Positions 29,986-38,120 of a DNA stretch of 64,000 nucleotides are shown here, piece by piece. Below the pieces are notes generated by a model that did no database searches, was not told where the DNA came from, and saw only the letters and a program-made list of their open reading frames with translations. Origin of the DNA: Nocardioides limicola (GTDB taxonomy: Bacteria > Actinomycetota > Actinomycetes > Propionibacteriales > Nocardioidaceae); contig NZ_JAERJA010000001.1 in NCBI RefSeq assembly GCF_016827675.1, positions 682,001 to 746,000 on the forward strand, in the 5' to 3' direction. Every line of letters starts with the position of its first letter. Positions within the stretch are counted from its first letter, which is position 1. Position numbers and translations under genes: made by a program.

Positions 29986-31121
29986 CAGGCCTCGGCCATC
30001 TCGGCACCCTCGTCGGCTGCCTTCTTCGCCAGGTTCTCGGCCACCTCGGCCTGCCAGTACTCGTTGGCCTTGGTGGTGTCCACCTCGAACTCGAACCGGT
30101 CGGTCATCTCCGGAGCGATGTCGGCGGCGTCGGTGTAGAACTGCTCGTACCAGCGCCGCAGCTGATAGACCGGCCCGTCCTCCTCGCACAGCAGCGGGTT
30201 GGCCACCGGCACCTTGTTCTTCCAGATGTGCACGTCCTGGAGGAAGCCGCCACCGAACATATCGGCGTACTTCTTGGCGATGTAGTTGGCGGTGTCGTCA
30301 TCGAGCCCCTCGGGCTTCTTGACGGTGATGCCGTACTGCAGGGTGAACGAGTCCGGCCCGGTGGGGATGTGGCAGTTGATCAGGATGACCTCGGTCTCGA
30401 AGCCCTTGTAGTCCACGTCGAGCCAGTTGATCATGTACGACGGCCCGTAATAGGTCGCCTCGGACTTGAGGAACAGCTCGGCGTCGCCGTAGCCGCCGGA
30501 GACGTCGGGACGGCCCTTGGACTCCATGAACTGGGTGGCCATGTGGCCCTCGAAGACGTTGCGGAAGCTGGTCGGGAACGAGAAGTGCACGTAGTAGAAG
30601 TGCGCCATGTCGACGACGTTGTCGATCAGTTCCCGGCAGTGCGACCCCTCGATCGGGACGACCTTCCAGGTCCAGTCGGTGTACTCCTCGGCCAGGCCGG
30701 GCAGTTCGGGAGGCAGGATCTCGTGATCGGGCTCGGAGCCCTCGACGTCGTGCCAGATCAGCAGTTGGTCGTTGCGGATCGCGGTCGGGTAGGCCTGGGT
30801 GCGCGCCCGTAGCGGCACCCGACGGGCGTACGGGATGCCCTGGCATTTGCCGTCGCCGCCCCAGCGCCAGTCGTGGAACGGGCAGGCGACCGCGTCCCCC
30901 TTGACGCTGCCCTGGGTCAGGTCACCGCCCATGTGCCGGCAGTAGCCGTCCAGCACGTGCACCTCGCCCTGGGAGTCGGCGAACACCACCAACTTGCCGC
31001 CGAACGCCTCCACGGCGTGGGGCTTGCCGTCCTTGAACTGCTCGACGAGGCCGAGGCAGTGCCACCCCCGGGCGAACCGGTCGGGTGCGGTGCCCTTATC
31101 GAGGACTCGGACGTCGGCCAT
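29985..31121 (-). CDS. kshA: 3-ketosteroid 9-alpha-hydroxylase oxygenase component KshA
   Basis: This 378-residue Rieske oxygenase 9-alpha-hydroxylates androstadienedione-type steroids, which breaks ring B by retro-aldol opening. The Rieske cluster ligands are C61-R-H63 and C80-P-F-H83. The mononuclear iron site is in DNVVDMAHFYYVHF (H174, H179). Length and the HFYYVHFSFPT block fit KshA. GGAGG precedes ATG 31121. The divergent region to the SDR gene carries a KstR-like site. Confidence 0.95.
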   Translation of the reverse strand: MADVRVLDKGTAPDRFARGWHCLGLVEQFKDGKPHAVEAFGGKLVVFADSQGEVHVLDGYCRHMGGDLTQGSVKGDAVACPFHDWRWGGDGKCQGIPYARRVPLRARTQAYPTAIRNDQLLIWHDVEGSEPDHEILPPELPGLAEEYTDWTWKVVPIEGSHCRELIDNVVDMAHFYYVHFSFPTSFRNVFEGHMATQFMESKGRPDVSGGYGDAELFLKSEATYYGPSYMINWLDVDYKGFETEVILINCHIPTGPDSFTLQYGITVKKPEGLDDDTANYIAKKYADMFGGGFLQDVHIWKNKVPVANPLLCEEDGPVYQLRRWYEQFYTDAADIAPEMTDRFEFEVDTTKANEYWQAEVAENLAKKAADEGAEMAEA

Positions 31122-31161
31122 GGGAAACCTCCAGCTCAGGCACGGTCAGTGACAGGAAAAC

Positions 31162-31177
31162 GAGAACAGGTTATAGT
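31162..31177. promoter_or_regulatory. KstR-like operator between kshA and the SDR gene
   Basis: GAGAACAGGTTATA (31162-31175) fits TnnAACnnGTTnnA except for the first base. A strong -10 TATAGT (31172-31177) for the plus-strand genes overlaps its right half. Being between divergent genes it could control kshA-kshB and SDR-fadE26-fadE27 together. Confidence 0.65.
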
Positions 31178-31244
31178 TTTTCTGTCGCCGGTGCCACCCC
31201 AACGCACCGACTTATCTCCAAGGTACGCCGATCAGGAGGCCGCT

Positions 31245-32078
31245 GTGGGTTCCCAGCTCCGAGACCGGTTCAGCGCGCGCACAGCCATCGTCACCGGTGC
31301 CGGCTCCGGCATCGGCGCCGCACTCGCCCGGGCCCTGGCCGAGGCCGACGCGATCGTGCACTGCGTGGACATCGACGCTGCTGCAGCCGCCCGAACCGCG
31401 GAGGCGATCGGCGGCACCGCCCACACCTGCGACGTCACCGACGCGATCGCCGTCCAGGCCCTGGTGGACCGGGTGGTGGCCGAGCACGGGCGTCTGGACC
31501 TGCTCTTCAACAACGCCGGGATCAGCTTCCTCGGCGAGACCGAGGACCTCACCCTGGCCCAGTGGGACGCGATCATCGACGTCAACATCCGGGGCGTCGT
31601 GCACGGCGTGGCCGCCGCCTACCCGCAGATGATCCGGCAGGGCCACGGGCACATCGTCAACACCGCGTCGATGGGCGGGCTGATGGCGGCCGGCCTGCTG
31701 ACGTCGTACGTGATGACCAAGCACGCGGTCGTCGGCCTCTCCCTGGCACTGCGCACCGAGGCCGCCGACAGGGGCGTCGGAGTCACCGTGGTCTGCCCCG
31801 CAGCCGTCGACACTCCGATCCTGGACAAGGGCCAGCTCGGCCCCGTCCGTGGTCGCGACTACTTCCTCCGCGGCCAGGGCATCAAACGCCCGGTCGACCC
31901 CGACCAGTTGGCCGCCAAGGTGCTGGCCGCGGTCGCCGCCGACAAGCCGTACCTGGTCGAACCACGCCAGGGCCGGATCGCCTGGCGGATCGGTCGCCTC
32001 TCCCCCGCGCTGGCCAACCGGCTGGCCACCCGCTTCGTCCGTCAACAACGCCTCGACGCCCAGGAGACCCTCGTATGA
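31245..32078 (+). CDS. Short-chain dehydrogenase/reductase
   Basis: This 277-residue classical SDR has the cofactor motif TGAGSGIG, NNAG, the catalytic Ser in TASMG and Y-x-x-x-K in SYVMTKHA. The acidic residue after beta-2 (VDID) favours NAD. GTG 31245 is preceded by AGGAGG at 6 nt. It overlaps fadE26 by 4 bases and shares a KstR-like promoter with kshA, so the substrate is probably a steroid or a side-chain beta-hydroxyacyl-CoA. It is shorter than Hsd4A and is not assigned to it. Confidence 0.85.
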   Translation: MGSQLRDRFSARTAIVTGAGSGIGAALARALAEADAIVHCVDIDAAAAARTAEAIGGTAHTCDVTDAIAVQALVDRVVAEHGRLDLLFNNAGISFLGETEDLTLAQWDAIIDVNIRGVVHGVAAAYPQMIRQGHGHIVNTASMGGLMAAGLLTSYVMTKHAVVGLSLALRTEAADRGVGVTVVCPAAVDTPILDKGQLGPVRGRDYFLRGQGIKRPVDPDQLAAKVLAAVAADKPYLVEPRQGRIAWRIGRLSPALANRLATRFVRQQRLDAQETLV

Positions 32079-33259
32079 AACTGACCCTCACCCCCGAGCA
32101 GCAGGCCCTGCGGGCCGAGCTCACCGCCTACTTCGCCGATCTGGTCACCCCGGAGATCCGCGCCGGGCTCTCCTCGGCGACCGGTGAGTTCGGTGAGGCC
32201 GGGGTCTACCGCGAGGTGATCCGGCAGGTCGGCAAGGACGGCTGGCTGGGCATCGGCTGGCCGACCGAGTACGGCGGTCAGGGGCGCTCGATGACCGAGC
32301 AGCTGATCTTCACCGACGTCGCCGCGGTGGCCGGCGTACCGATCCCCTACCTGACCCTGAACACCGTCGGCCCGACGATCATGCGGTTCGGCACCCCGGA
32401 GCAGAAGGAGTACTTCCTGCCCCGGATCCTGGCCGGTGAGCTGCACTTCTCGATCGGCTACTCCGAGCCCAGCTCCGGCACCGACCTCGCCTCGCTGCAG
32501 ACCAAGGCGGTGCTCGAAGGCGACGAGTGGGTGATCAACGGTCAGAAGATGTGGACCTCACTGATCCAGTACGCCGACTGGATCTGGCTGGCCTGCCGGA
32601 CCGAGGAGCAGCCGCGCCACAAGGGCCTGTCGATGATCCTGGTGCCTGCCGACGCGCCCGGCGTCTCCTACACCCCGGTGCACACCGTCGCCGGCGTCGG
32701 CACCAGCGCCACCTACTACACCGATGTCCGGGTGCCGGCGTCGAACCTGGTCAGCGAGCGCGGCGGCGGTTGGGCACTGATGACCAACCAGCTCAACCAC
32801 GAGCGGGTGGCGCTCACCTCGGCCGCCCCGTTGGTGCACTCGGTGCAGCTGGTGCGGGACTGGGCGTCGGAGACCCGGCTGCCCAACGGCAACCGGGTGA
32901 TCGACACCGAGTGGGTCCAGGCCGCGCTGGGACGCGCTCACGCCCGCGTGGACGCCCTCTCGCTGATCAACTGGAAGCTCGCAGCCGACGCCGACCACGG
33001 CGTCGCCCTCTCCCCGGCCGAGGCCTCGGCGACCAAGATCTACGGCTCCGAGCTGGCCACCGAGGTGTACCGGGTGTTGATGGAGATCGTCGGCCCGCAC
33101 GCCGGACTGACCGCCGACTCCCCCGGCGCGGTGCTGGCCGGCCGCCTGGAGCGCTACCACCGCTCATCGCTGGTGATGACGTTCGGCGGCGGCACCAACG
33201 AGATCCAACGAGACATCATCGGCTACGTCGGCCTCGGCCTGCCCGCCGCCAAGCGCTGA
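32075..33259 (+). CDS. fadE26: Acyl-CoA dehydrogenase, FadE26-like (steroid side chain)
   Basis: This 394-residue flavoprotein has the ACAD helix bundle, IGYSEPSSGTDL for the FAD/substrate site, and the C-terminal TFGGGTNEIQRDIIGYVGLG. Motifs such as VYREVI, GWLGIGWPTEYGGQGRS and KMWTSLIQYADW are those I recall from M. tuberculosis FadE26, the larger subunit of the alpha2beta2 ChsE4-ChsE5 enzyme that dehydrogenates 3-oxocholest-4-en-26-oyl-CoA. The next gene encodes the smaller partner. Confidence 0.82.
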   Translation: MKLTLTPEQQALRAELTAYFADLVTPEIRAGLSSATGEFGEAGVYREVIRQVGKDGWLGIGWPTEYGGQGRSMTEQLIFTDVAAVAGVPIPYLTLNTVGPTIMRFGTPEQKEYFLPRILAGELHFSIGYSEPSSGTDLASLQTKAVLEGDEWVINGQKMWTSLIQYADWIWLACRTEEQPRHKGLSMILVPADAPGVSYTPVHTVAGVGTSATYYTDVRVPASNLVSERGGGWALMTNQLNHERVALTSAAPLVHSVQLVRDWASETRLPNGNRVIDTEWVQAALGRAHARVDALSLINWKLAADADHGVALSPAEASATKIYGSELATEVYRVLMEIVGPHAGLTADSPGAVLAGRLERYHRSSLVMTFGGGTNEIQRDIIGYVGLGLPAAKR

Positions 33260-33274
33260 CCGCGAGGAGACACC

Positions 33275-34357
33275 ATGGACTTCCGATTCACCCCCGAATC
33301 CGACGAGGCCGCGTCGCTGGCCGCCTCGATCCTGCATGACCTGGCCACCAACGAACGGATGAAGCAGGTCGAGGCCGGCGGCGACCGCTTCGACCGCGAC
33401 CTGCTCCGCAGTCTCGGCGAGGCCGGGCTGATCTCGCTGGCCATCCCCGAGGCGCATGGTGGCGCCGGACTCGGCCTGGTGGAGCTGTGCCGGGTGCTGG
33501 TCGAGGTCGGCCGCACGGTCGCACCGGTGCCGCTGGCCGGGCACGGCGCCTGCGCGCTGCTGCTGGCCGAGTCCGGTACGCCGGAGCAGCAGGCCGCCTG
33601 GCTGCCCGGCGCCGCCACCGGTGACCTGCTGCTGGCCGGTGCGGTGGCCGAGGCGCACGCCCACCTGCCCACCGAGCCGACCGTCACCGCCGCCGGGACG
33701 GACTCCCTGAACGGGGTCAAGACCCTGGTCCGGGCCGGGATGGCCGCCGACGCGTTCCTGGTCACCGCGACCGGGCCCAGCGGCCCCGGGGTCTACCTGG
33801 TGGCCGCATCCGCGACCGGGGTGGACCGGCAGCCGCAGCGCACCAGCGACGGCGACCTCTCGGCGCTGGTCACCTTCACCGATGCCAAGGCCACCCGGGT
33901 CGGCGACGGGGCCGCGGTGCAGCGACTGGGTCAACTCCTCACCGTCTGTGCGGCGGCCGAGCAGCTCGGGGTGACCGAGGGCGCGCTGGCGCTGACCACG
34001 GCGTACTCGAAGAGCCGAGAGCAGTTCAACCGGCCGATCGGCACCTTCCAGGCCGTCGCCCACCGGCTCGCCGACGGGTTCATCGACGTGCTCGGCCAGC
34101 GGCTCACCCTGTGGCAGGCGGTCTGGCGGCTCGCCGAGGGGCTGCCGGCGACCACCGAGGTGGCGGTGGCCAAGCTCTGGGCCGCCGACGCAGGTCACCG
34201 GCTCGCGCACACCTGTGTGCACGTGCACGGTGGTGTCGGCATCGATCTCGACGGCGAGGCGCACCGGTTCTTCACCAGCGCCAAGCGGTTCGAGTTCCTG
34301 TTCGGCGCGGCGACCGAGCAGGCGTTGACGATCGGTGCGGAGTTCGCTTCCGTCTGA
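33275..34357 (+). CDS. fadE27: Acyl-CoA dehydrogenase, FadE27-like partner subunit
   Basis: This 360-residue ACAD is shorter and more divergent than its neighbour. It keeps YSKSREQFNRPIGTFQAVAHRLAD, whose Arg contacts FAD, and HVHGGVGIDLDGEAHRFF near the C-terminus. Heteromeric steroid ACADs pair a larger and a smaller subunit encoded side by side, and this gene follows fadE26 by 15 bp. Which subunit supplies the catalytic Glu is not decided here. Confidence 0.8.
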   Translation: MDFRFTPESDEAASLAASILHDLATNERMKQVEAGGDRFDRDLLRSLGEAGLISLAIPEAHGGAGLGLVELCRVLVEVGRTVAPVPLAGHGACALLLAESGTPEQQAAWLPGAATGDLLLAGAVAEAHAHLPTEPTVTAAGTDSLNGVKTLVRAGMAADAFLVTATGPSGPGVYLVAASATGVDRQPQRTSDGDLSALVTFTDAKATRVGDGAAVQRLGQLLTVCAAAEQLGVTEGALALTTAYSKSREQFNRPIGTFQAVAHRLADGFIDVLGQRLTLWQAVWRLAEGLPATTEVAVAKLWAADAGHRLAHTCVHVHGGVGIDLDGEAHRFFTSAKRFEFLFGAATEQALTIGAEFASV

Positions 34358-34366
34358 GGCCTGTCG

Positions 34367-34387
34367 TACGACCGCAACCGGGTCGTA
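34367..34387. repeat. Inverted repeat before the ATP-grasp operon
   Basis: TACGACC (34367-34373) and GGTCGTA (34381-34387) are exact inverted copies around a 7-nt spacer; GTCGTACGAC (34364-34373) is itself palindromic. It lies just after fadE27 and 13-33 nt before a -10-like TACCAT (34400-34405), so it is placed like an operator near the -35 region of the ATP-grasp operon. Confidence 0.5.
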
Positions 34388-34411
34388 ACCTGAGCCGCCT
34401 ACCATGCGCTC

Positions 34412-35980
34412 ATGGAGGCGGCGGTCGAATGGTTCCCCACCCTCACCCCGGGTGGTGCCTATGACGAGATGTTCGATGGCGACCAGTTGCGTCCGGAGTA
34501 CCGGCGCCTCCAGGAGACTCTGGAGGCGCTGCCGGCCACCGAGTTGCGCAGCCGGATCGACACCCTGGCCACCTCCTACCTGGACCAGGGCGTCACCTTC
34601 GACATCGGCGGCGAGGAGCGGGCCTTCCCGATCGACATCCTGCCCCGGATCATCGAGATGGAGACCTGGAGCACCGTCGAGGCCGGCGTGCAGCAGCGGG
34701 TCCGCGCCCTGGAGGCGTTCCTGGCCGACGTCTACGACACCGGGAGGTGCTTCGACGACCGGGTCATCCCCCGCCGCGAGGTGACCTCCTCGGAGCACTA
34801 CCACCGGGAGGCGGCCTCGGTGGAGGCCGCGAACGGGGTGCGCTGCCATGTGGCCGGGATCGACCTGATCCGCGACGACGACGGCCACTTCCGGGTGCTG
34901 GAGGACAACGTCCGGGTGCCCTCGGGCGTCTCCTATGTGATGACGAACCGGCGGGCCATCAGTTCCGCGCTGCCCGAGGCGATCGCCCAGCACCGGATCC
35001 GACCGGTCGCCGGCTATCCGCAACGGCTGCTGGCCGCGCTGCGTGCCGCCGCCCCGGCCGGAGTCGCCGACCCGACCGTGGTGGTACTCACCCCCGGGGT
35101 CTTCAACAGCGCCTACTTCGAGCACGCGCTGCTGGCCCGGACAATGGGCGTGGAACTGGTCGAGGGCCGCGACCTGGAGTGTCGACGCGGTCGGGTGCTG
35201 ATGCGGACCACGCACGGCCTGGAGCCGGTGCACGTGATCTATCGACGGATCGACGACGAGTTCCTGGACCCGGTGCAGTTCCGGGCCGACTCGCTGCTCG
35301 GCTGCCCCGGGCTGATCAACGCTGCCCGGGCGGGCAACGTGACGCTGGCCAACGCCGTCGGCAACGGTGTCGCCGACGACAAACTGGTCTACACCTACGT
35401 GCCCGACCTGATCCGCTACTACCTGTCCGAGGAGCCGATCCTGGCCAACGTGGACACCTGGCGGCTCGGGGACGCAGACAGCCGCGAGGAAGTGCTGGAC
35501 CGGCTCGATGAGCTGGTGCTCAAACCCGTGGACGGCTCCGGCGGGAAGGGGATCGTGATCGGCCCGGCGGCCAGTCGTGCCGAGCTCGACCGGCTCCGGG
35601 CGGCGGTGATCGCCTCCCCGCGTGGCTGGATCGCCCAGCCGGTGGTGCAGCTGTCGACGGTGCCGACGTACGCCGACGGGGCGATGCGGCCGCGGCACGT
35701 GGACCTGCGCCCGTTCGCGGTCAACGACGGGGAGCGGATCTGGGTGCTGCCCGGCGGCCTCACCCGGGTGGCGTTGCCCGAGGGTGAGCTGATCGTGAAC
35801 TCCTCCCGTGGCGGCGGCTCCAAGGACACCTGGGTGCTGGCCGGGCAGGGGCGGGCCTGGTCCAGCCCGTCGGCCCCCGCGCCGACGGCGCCCGAATCAC
35901 CCCCACCGGTCAGCGGTCCGGCGCTGACCGACCTCACCAGCCAGCAGCAACAGCAGCAGCAGCAGGGGGCGTCATGCTGA
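34412..35980 (+). CDS. Circularly permuted ATP-grasp protein (DUF404/DUF407)
   Basis: This 522-residue protein is of the circularly permuted ATP-grasp type 2 family. LEDNVRVPSGVSY (about residue 163), DGSGGKGIVIG (about 371, the ATP-lysine loop) and NSSRGGGSKDTWV near the end are its hallmarks. Such proteins are predicted peptide-ligase-like enzymes and are found with alpha-E and transglutaminase genes, as here; no reaction is proven. The C-terminus is a Pro/Ala/Ser tail ending in eight Gln. TACCAT 6 nt before the ATG suggests a leaderless start. Confidence 0.88.
   Translation: MEAAVEWFPTLTPGGAYDEMFDGDQLRPEYRRLQETLEALPATELRSRIDTLATSYLDQGVTFDIGGEERAFPIDILPRIIEMETWSTVEAGVQQRVRALEAFLADVYDTGRCFDDRVIPRREVTSSEHYHREAASVEAANGVRCHVAGIDLIRDDDGHFRVLEDNVRVPSGVSYVMTNRRAISSALPEAIAQHRIRPVAGYPQRLLAALRAAAPAGVADPTVVVLTPGVFNSAYFEHALLARTMGVELVEGRDLECRRGRVLMRTTHGLEPVHVIYRRIDDEFLDPVQFRADSLLGCPGLINAARAGNVTLANAVGNGVADDKLVYTYVPDLIRYYLSEEPILANVDTWRLGDADSREEVLDRLDELVLKPVDGSGGKGIVIGPAASRAELDRLRAAVIASPRGWIAQPVVQLSTVPTYADGAMRPRHVDLRPFAVNDGERIWVLPGGLTRVALPEGELIVNSSRGGGSKDTWVLAGQGRAWSSPSAPAPTAPESPPPVSGPALTDLTSQQQQQQQQGASC
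35942..35965 (+). repeat. (CAG)n tract, eight Gln codons
   Basis: Eight consecutive Gln codons (seven CAG, one CAA) lie 15 bases before the ATP-grasp stop and 9 bases before the alpha-E start. A homogeneous triplet run of this kind is slippage prone. Three-base changes would only alter tail length. Confidence 0.85.
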
Positions 35981-36900
35981 GCCGGATCGCGGAGTCGATG
36001 TTCTGGATCGGCCGGTACGTCGAGCGGGCCGAGGACACCGCCCGGATCCTTGACGTGCAGACCCAGATGCTGCTCGAGGAGCCCGGGGTCGACGTGCCCG
36101 AGGACTGCCGCACACTGCTGTCCATCATGGGCTCCCCGCCCCCCGAGGACCCCGACCTGGGGGTGCCCGAGGTGTTGGAACTGCTCGCCTACCGGCGTGA
36201 TTCACCGGCCTCGATCGCGGCCAGTCTGGCCGCTGCCCGGGAGAGCGCCCGGCGGGCCCGGGAGACGCTGTCGGAGCCGATGTGGGAGGCCATCAACACG
36301 ACCTACCGCTCGATCGGATCCGGCTACTTCCGATCGCTGCAGCCGGCCCGCGGGTTCCGCTGGGTACGCGATCAGGCGGCCCTGGTCAACGGCACCGCGG
36401 ATGCCACCATGACCCGCGATGACGGCTGGCAGTTCCTGGTGCTCGGACGAGCCATCGAACGCGCGGACATGACCTCCCGACTGTTGGCGAGCGCGTCGCT
36501 GTCGCACGGGCAGGCGTGGACCACCACGCTGCGTGCCTGCGGCGCCCACGAGTCGTTCCTGCGGGCCTACAAAGGGCTGGAGACGGACCGGGAGGCGGCG
36601 GAGTTCCTGCTGCTGGACCGGCTCTTCCCGCGGTCCATCGTCTATTCGATCAGCCGCGCGGAGCAGTGCCTGACGAATCTGGAGTCGACCGGTCAGCGGG
36701 CCGGTTTCGAGAACGACGCGCACCGGTTGCTCGGCCGGATCCGGGCCGAGTTGGAGTACCGCTCGCTCAGCGACGTGCTCGCCGACCTGCCGAGCGCGAT
36801 GGAGCGGCTGCAGCACGCCTGCGCCGCGGCGACCGAGGCGATCACACACCGTTTCTTCGCCGGCTCCGAGGCGCTGATCTGGCGCGGGGCACGGGGGTGA
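35974..36900 (+). CDS. Alpha-E (DUF403) domain protein
   Basis: This 308-residue protein begins MLSRIAESMFWIGRYVERAEDTAR, the defining start of alpha-E domain proteins, and is all-helical. The family lies next to permuted ATP-grasp proteins and may act with them; the activity is unknown. It overlaps the ATP-grasp gene by 7 bases and the next gene follows at once, forming one coupled operon. Confidence 0.88.
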   Translation: MLSRIAESMFWIGRYVERAEDTARILDVQTQMLLEEPGVDVPEDCRTLLSIMGSPPPEDPDLGVPEVLELLAYRRDSPASIAASLAAARESARRARETLSEPMWEAINTTYRSIGSGYFRSLQPARGFRWVRDQAALVNGTADATMTRDDGWQFLVLGRAIERADMTSRLLASASLSHGQAWTTTLRACGAHESFLRAYKGLETDREAAEFLLLDRLFPRSIVYSISRAEQCLTNLESTGQRAGFENDAHRLLGRIRAELEYRSLSDVLADLPSAMERLQHACAAATEAITHRFFAGSEALIWRGARG

Positions 36901-36905
36901 GCGGC

Positions 36906-37745
36906 ATGCAGTTGCGGATCGTGCACACCACCGGCTTCTCCTACGACGACCTGGTCAGCGCGTCGTACAACGAGGCGAGGCTGACTCCGCAGACCACCAC
37001 CGAGCAGCTGGTGGTGCACTCGCGGGTGGACGTGACCCCGCATCCGTGGACCTACACCTACCGGGACTACTGGGGCAGCATGGTGACCGCCTTCGAGGTG
37101 CTCGACCCGCACCGGGAGCTGACGGTCACGGCCACGTCGACGGTGCACACCCAGCGGCCCGCCGAACGCCCCGCCACCCTCGACTGGGCCGACCTGCGGG
37201 AGCAGGCGGTCACCGACGACCTGGCCGAGTACGTCGCGGCCCCCGACCGGGTGGCCCCACCCGACGAACTGGCCCGGGCGACCCGCGACCTTGTCGCCGG
37301 CAGCGACCGGCCCGGCGACGTGGCCAAGGCGGTCTGCTCGCTGGTGCACTCCGAGATCGAGTACCTGCCCGGCTCCACCCATGTGCATGCCCGGGCGGCC
37401 GAGGCGTGGGAGCAGCGCAGCGGCGTCTGTCAGGACATGGCGCACCTGGTGATCGGGGCGCTGCGCACCGTCGGGATCCCGGCCCGGTACGTGTCCGGCT
37501 ACCTGCTGCCCACGGCCCAGCCTGCCGTAGGGGAGCAGACCCACGGCGAGTCACACGCCTGGGTCGAGTGGTGGGACGACGGGTGGCGCGCCTTCGACCC
37601 CACCAACGCCCAGCCGCCGGGCGAGTGCCACGTCACCGTCGCGACGGGGCGTGACTACGCCGACGTGCGGCCACTGAACGGCATCTACACCGGGGCCGCC
37701 GCCTCGCAGATGTTCGTCGAGGTGCAGATGACTCGCCTGGCCTGA
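36906..37745 (+). CDS. Transglutaminase-like cysteine peptidase family protein
   Basis: This 279-residue protein has an N-terminal beta domain (HTTGFSYDDLVSASYNEARL) and a transglutaminase core with the catalytic triad in GVCQDMAHL (Cys), SHAWVEWW (His) and AFDPTN (Asp). It is likely a protease or amidase. The trio ATP-grasp, alpha-E and transglutaminase is widespread and is predicted to make and cut peptide-like bonds. ATG 36906 has GGGGGTGA upstream; GTG 36897 overlapping the previous stop is an alternative. Confidence 0.88.
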   Translation: MQLRIVHTTGFSYDDLVSASYNEARLTPQTTTEQLVVHSRVDVTPHPWTYTYRDYWGSMVTAFEVLDPHRELTVTATSTVHTQRPAERPATLDWADLREQAVTDDLAEYVAAPDRVAPPDELARATRDLVAGSDRPGDVAKAVCSLVHSEIEYLPGSTHVHARAAEAWEQRSGVCQDMAHLVIGALRTVGIPARYVSGYLLPTAQPAVGEQTHGESHAWVEWWDDGWRAFDPTNAQPPGECHVTVATGRDYADVRPLNGIYTGAAASQMFVEVQMTRLA

Positions 37746-37749
37746 CTGA

Positions 37750-38025
37750 TCAGAGGCTGAGCGACCGGGGTGGGGTGTGGGTCTTGCGCTCGATGTCCTC
37801 GGCCGCCACACCCAGCAACTGGTGTGCCAGATCCGACAGCGCCCGGGCTGCGGCGAGTTCGTCGCCGATCCGCGGGGCGGCCTCGTCGCGGGGGTGTTTG
37901 CGGCTGAATCCGCGGCCCTTGAGCCACTTCTCCTCGCCCTTGCCGACGTCCAGTACGGCGTCGGCGTAGGTGTCGTCACCTTGCTCGTCGAGGACCAGGT
38001 TCACGGTCCAGGTCTTGGTGGTCAT
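37750..38025 (-). CDS. DUF1876 domain protein
   Basis: This 91-residue protein fits DUF1876, a small actinobacterial family. It has the WTVNLVLDE strand, the DDTYADAVLD turn and a helical second half (DELAAARALSDLAHQLL). The family resembles a double-stranded RNA-binding fold, but no function is known. RBS GAGGCG precedes ATG 38025. It converges on the transglutaminase gene with a 4-base gap. The 95 bp before the next gene hold nothing I recognise. Confidence 0.82.
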   Translation of the reverse strand: MTTKTWTVNLVLDEQGDDTYADAVLDVGKGEEKWLKGRGFSRKHPRDEAAPRIGDELAAARALSDLAHQLLGVAAEDIERKTHTPPRSLSL

Positions 38026-38120
38026 GACGCCTCCTCGTGCCTGTCCGGCCACGGCCGGTCCGTGGTCATCTCCAGTCTGCTCCGGAGGCGGTAACCACGC
38101 CATCGCGGCCGCGGTGGCCG

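Noticed and set aside
34400..34420. ATG 34404 in another frame as a gene start
   Set aside because: That frame gives an Arg-rich shadow of the ATP-grasp gene; ATG 34412 gives the family N-terminus.
33164..35698. Minus-strand frame of 844 codons across fadE27 and the ATP-grasp gene
   Set aside because: It is opposite two clear genes and has no motif; GC codon bias creates it.
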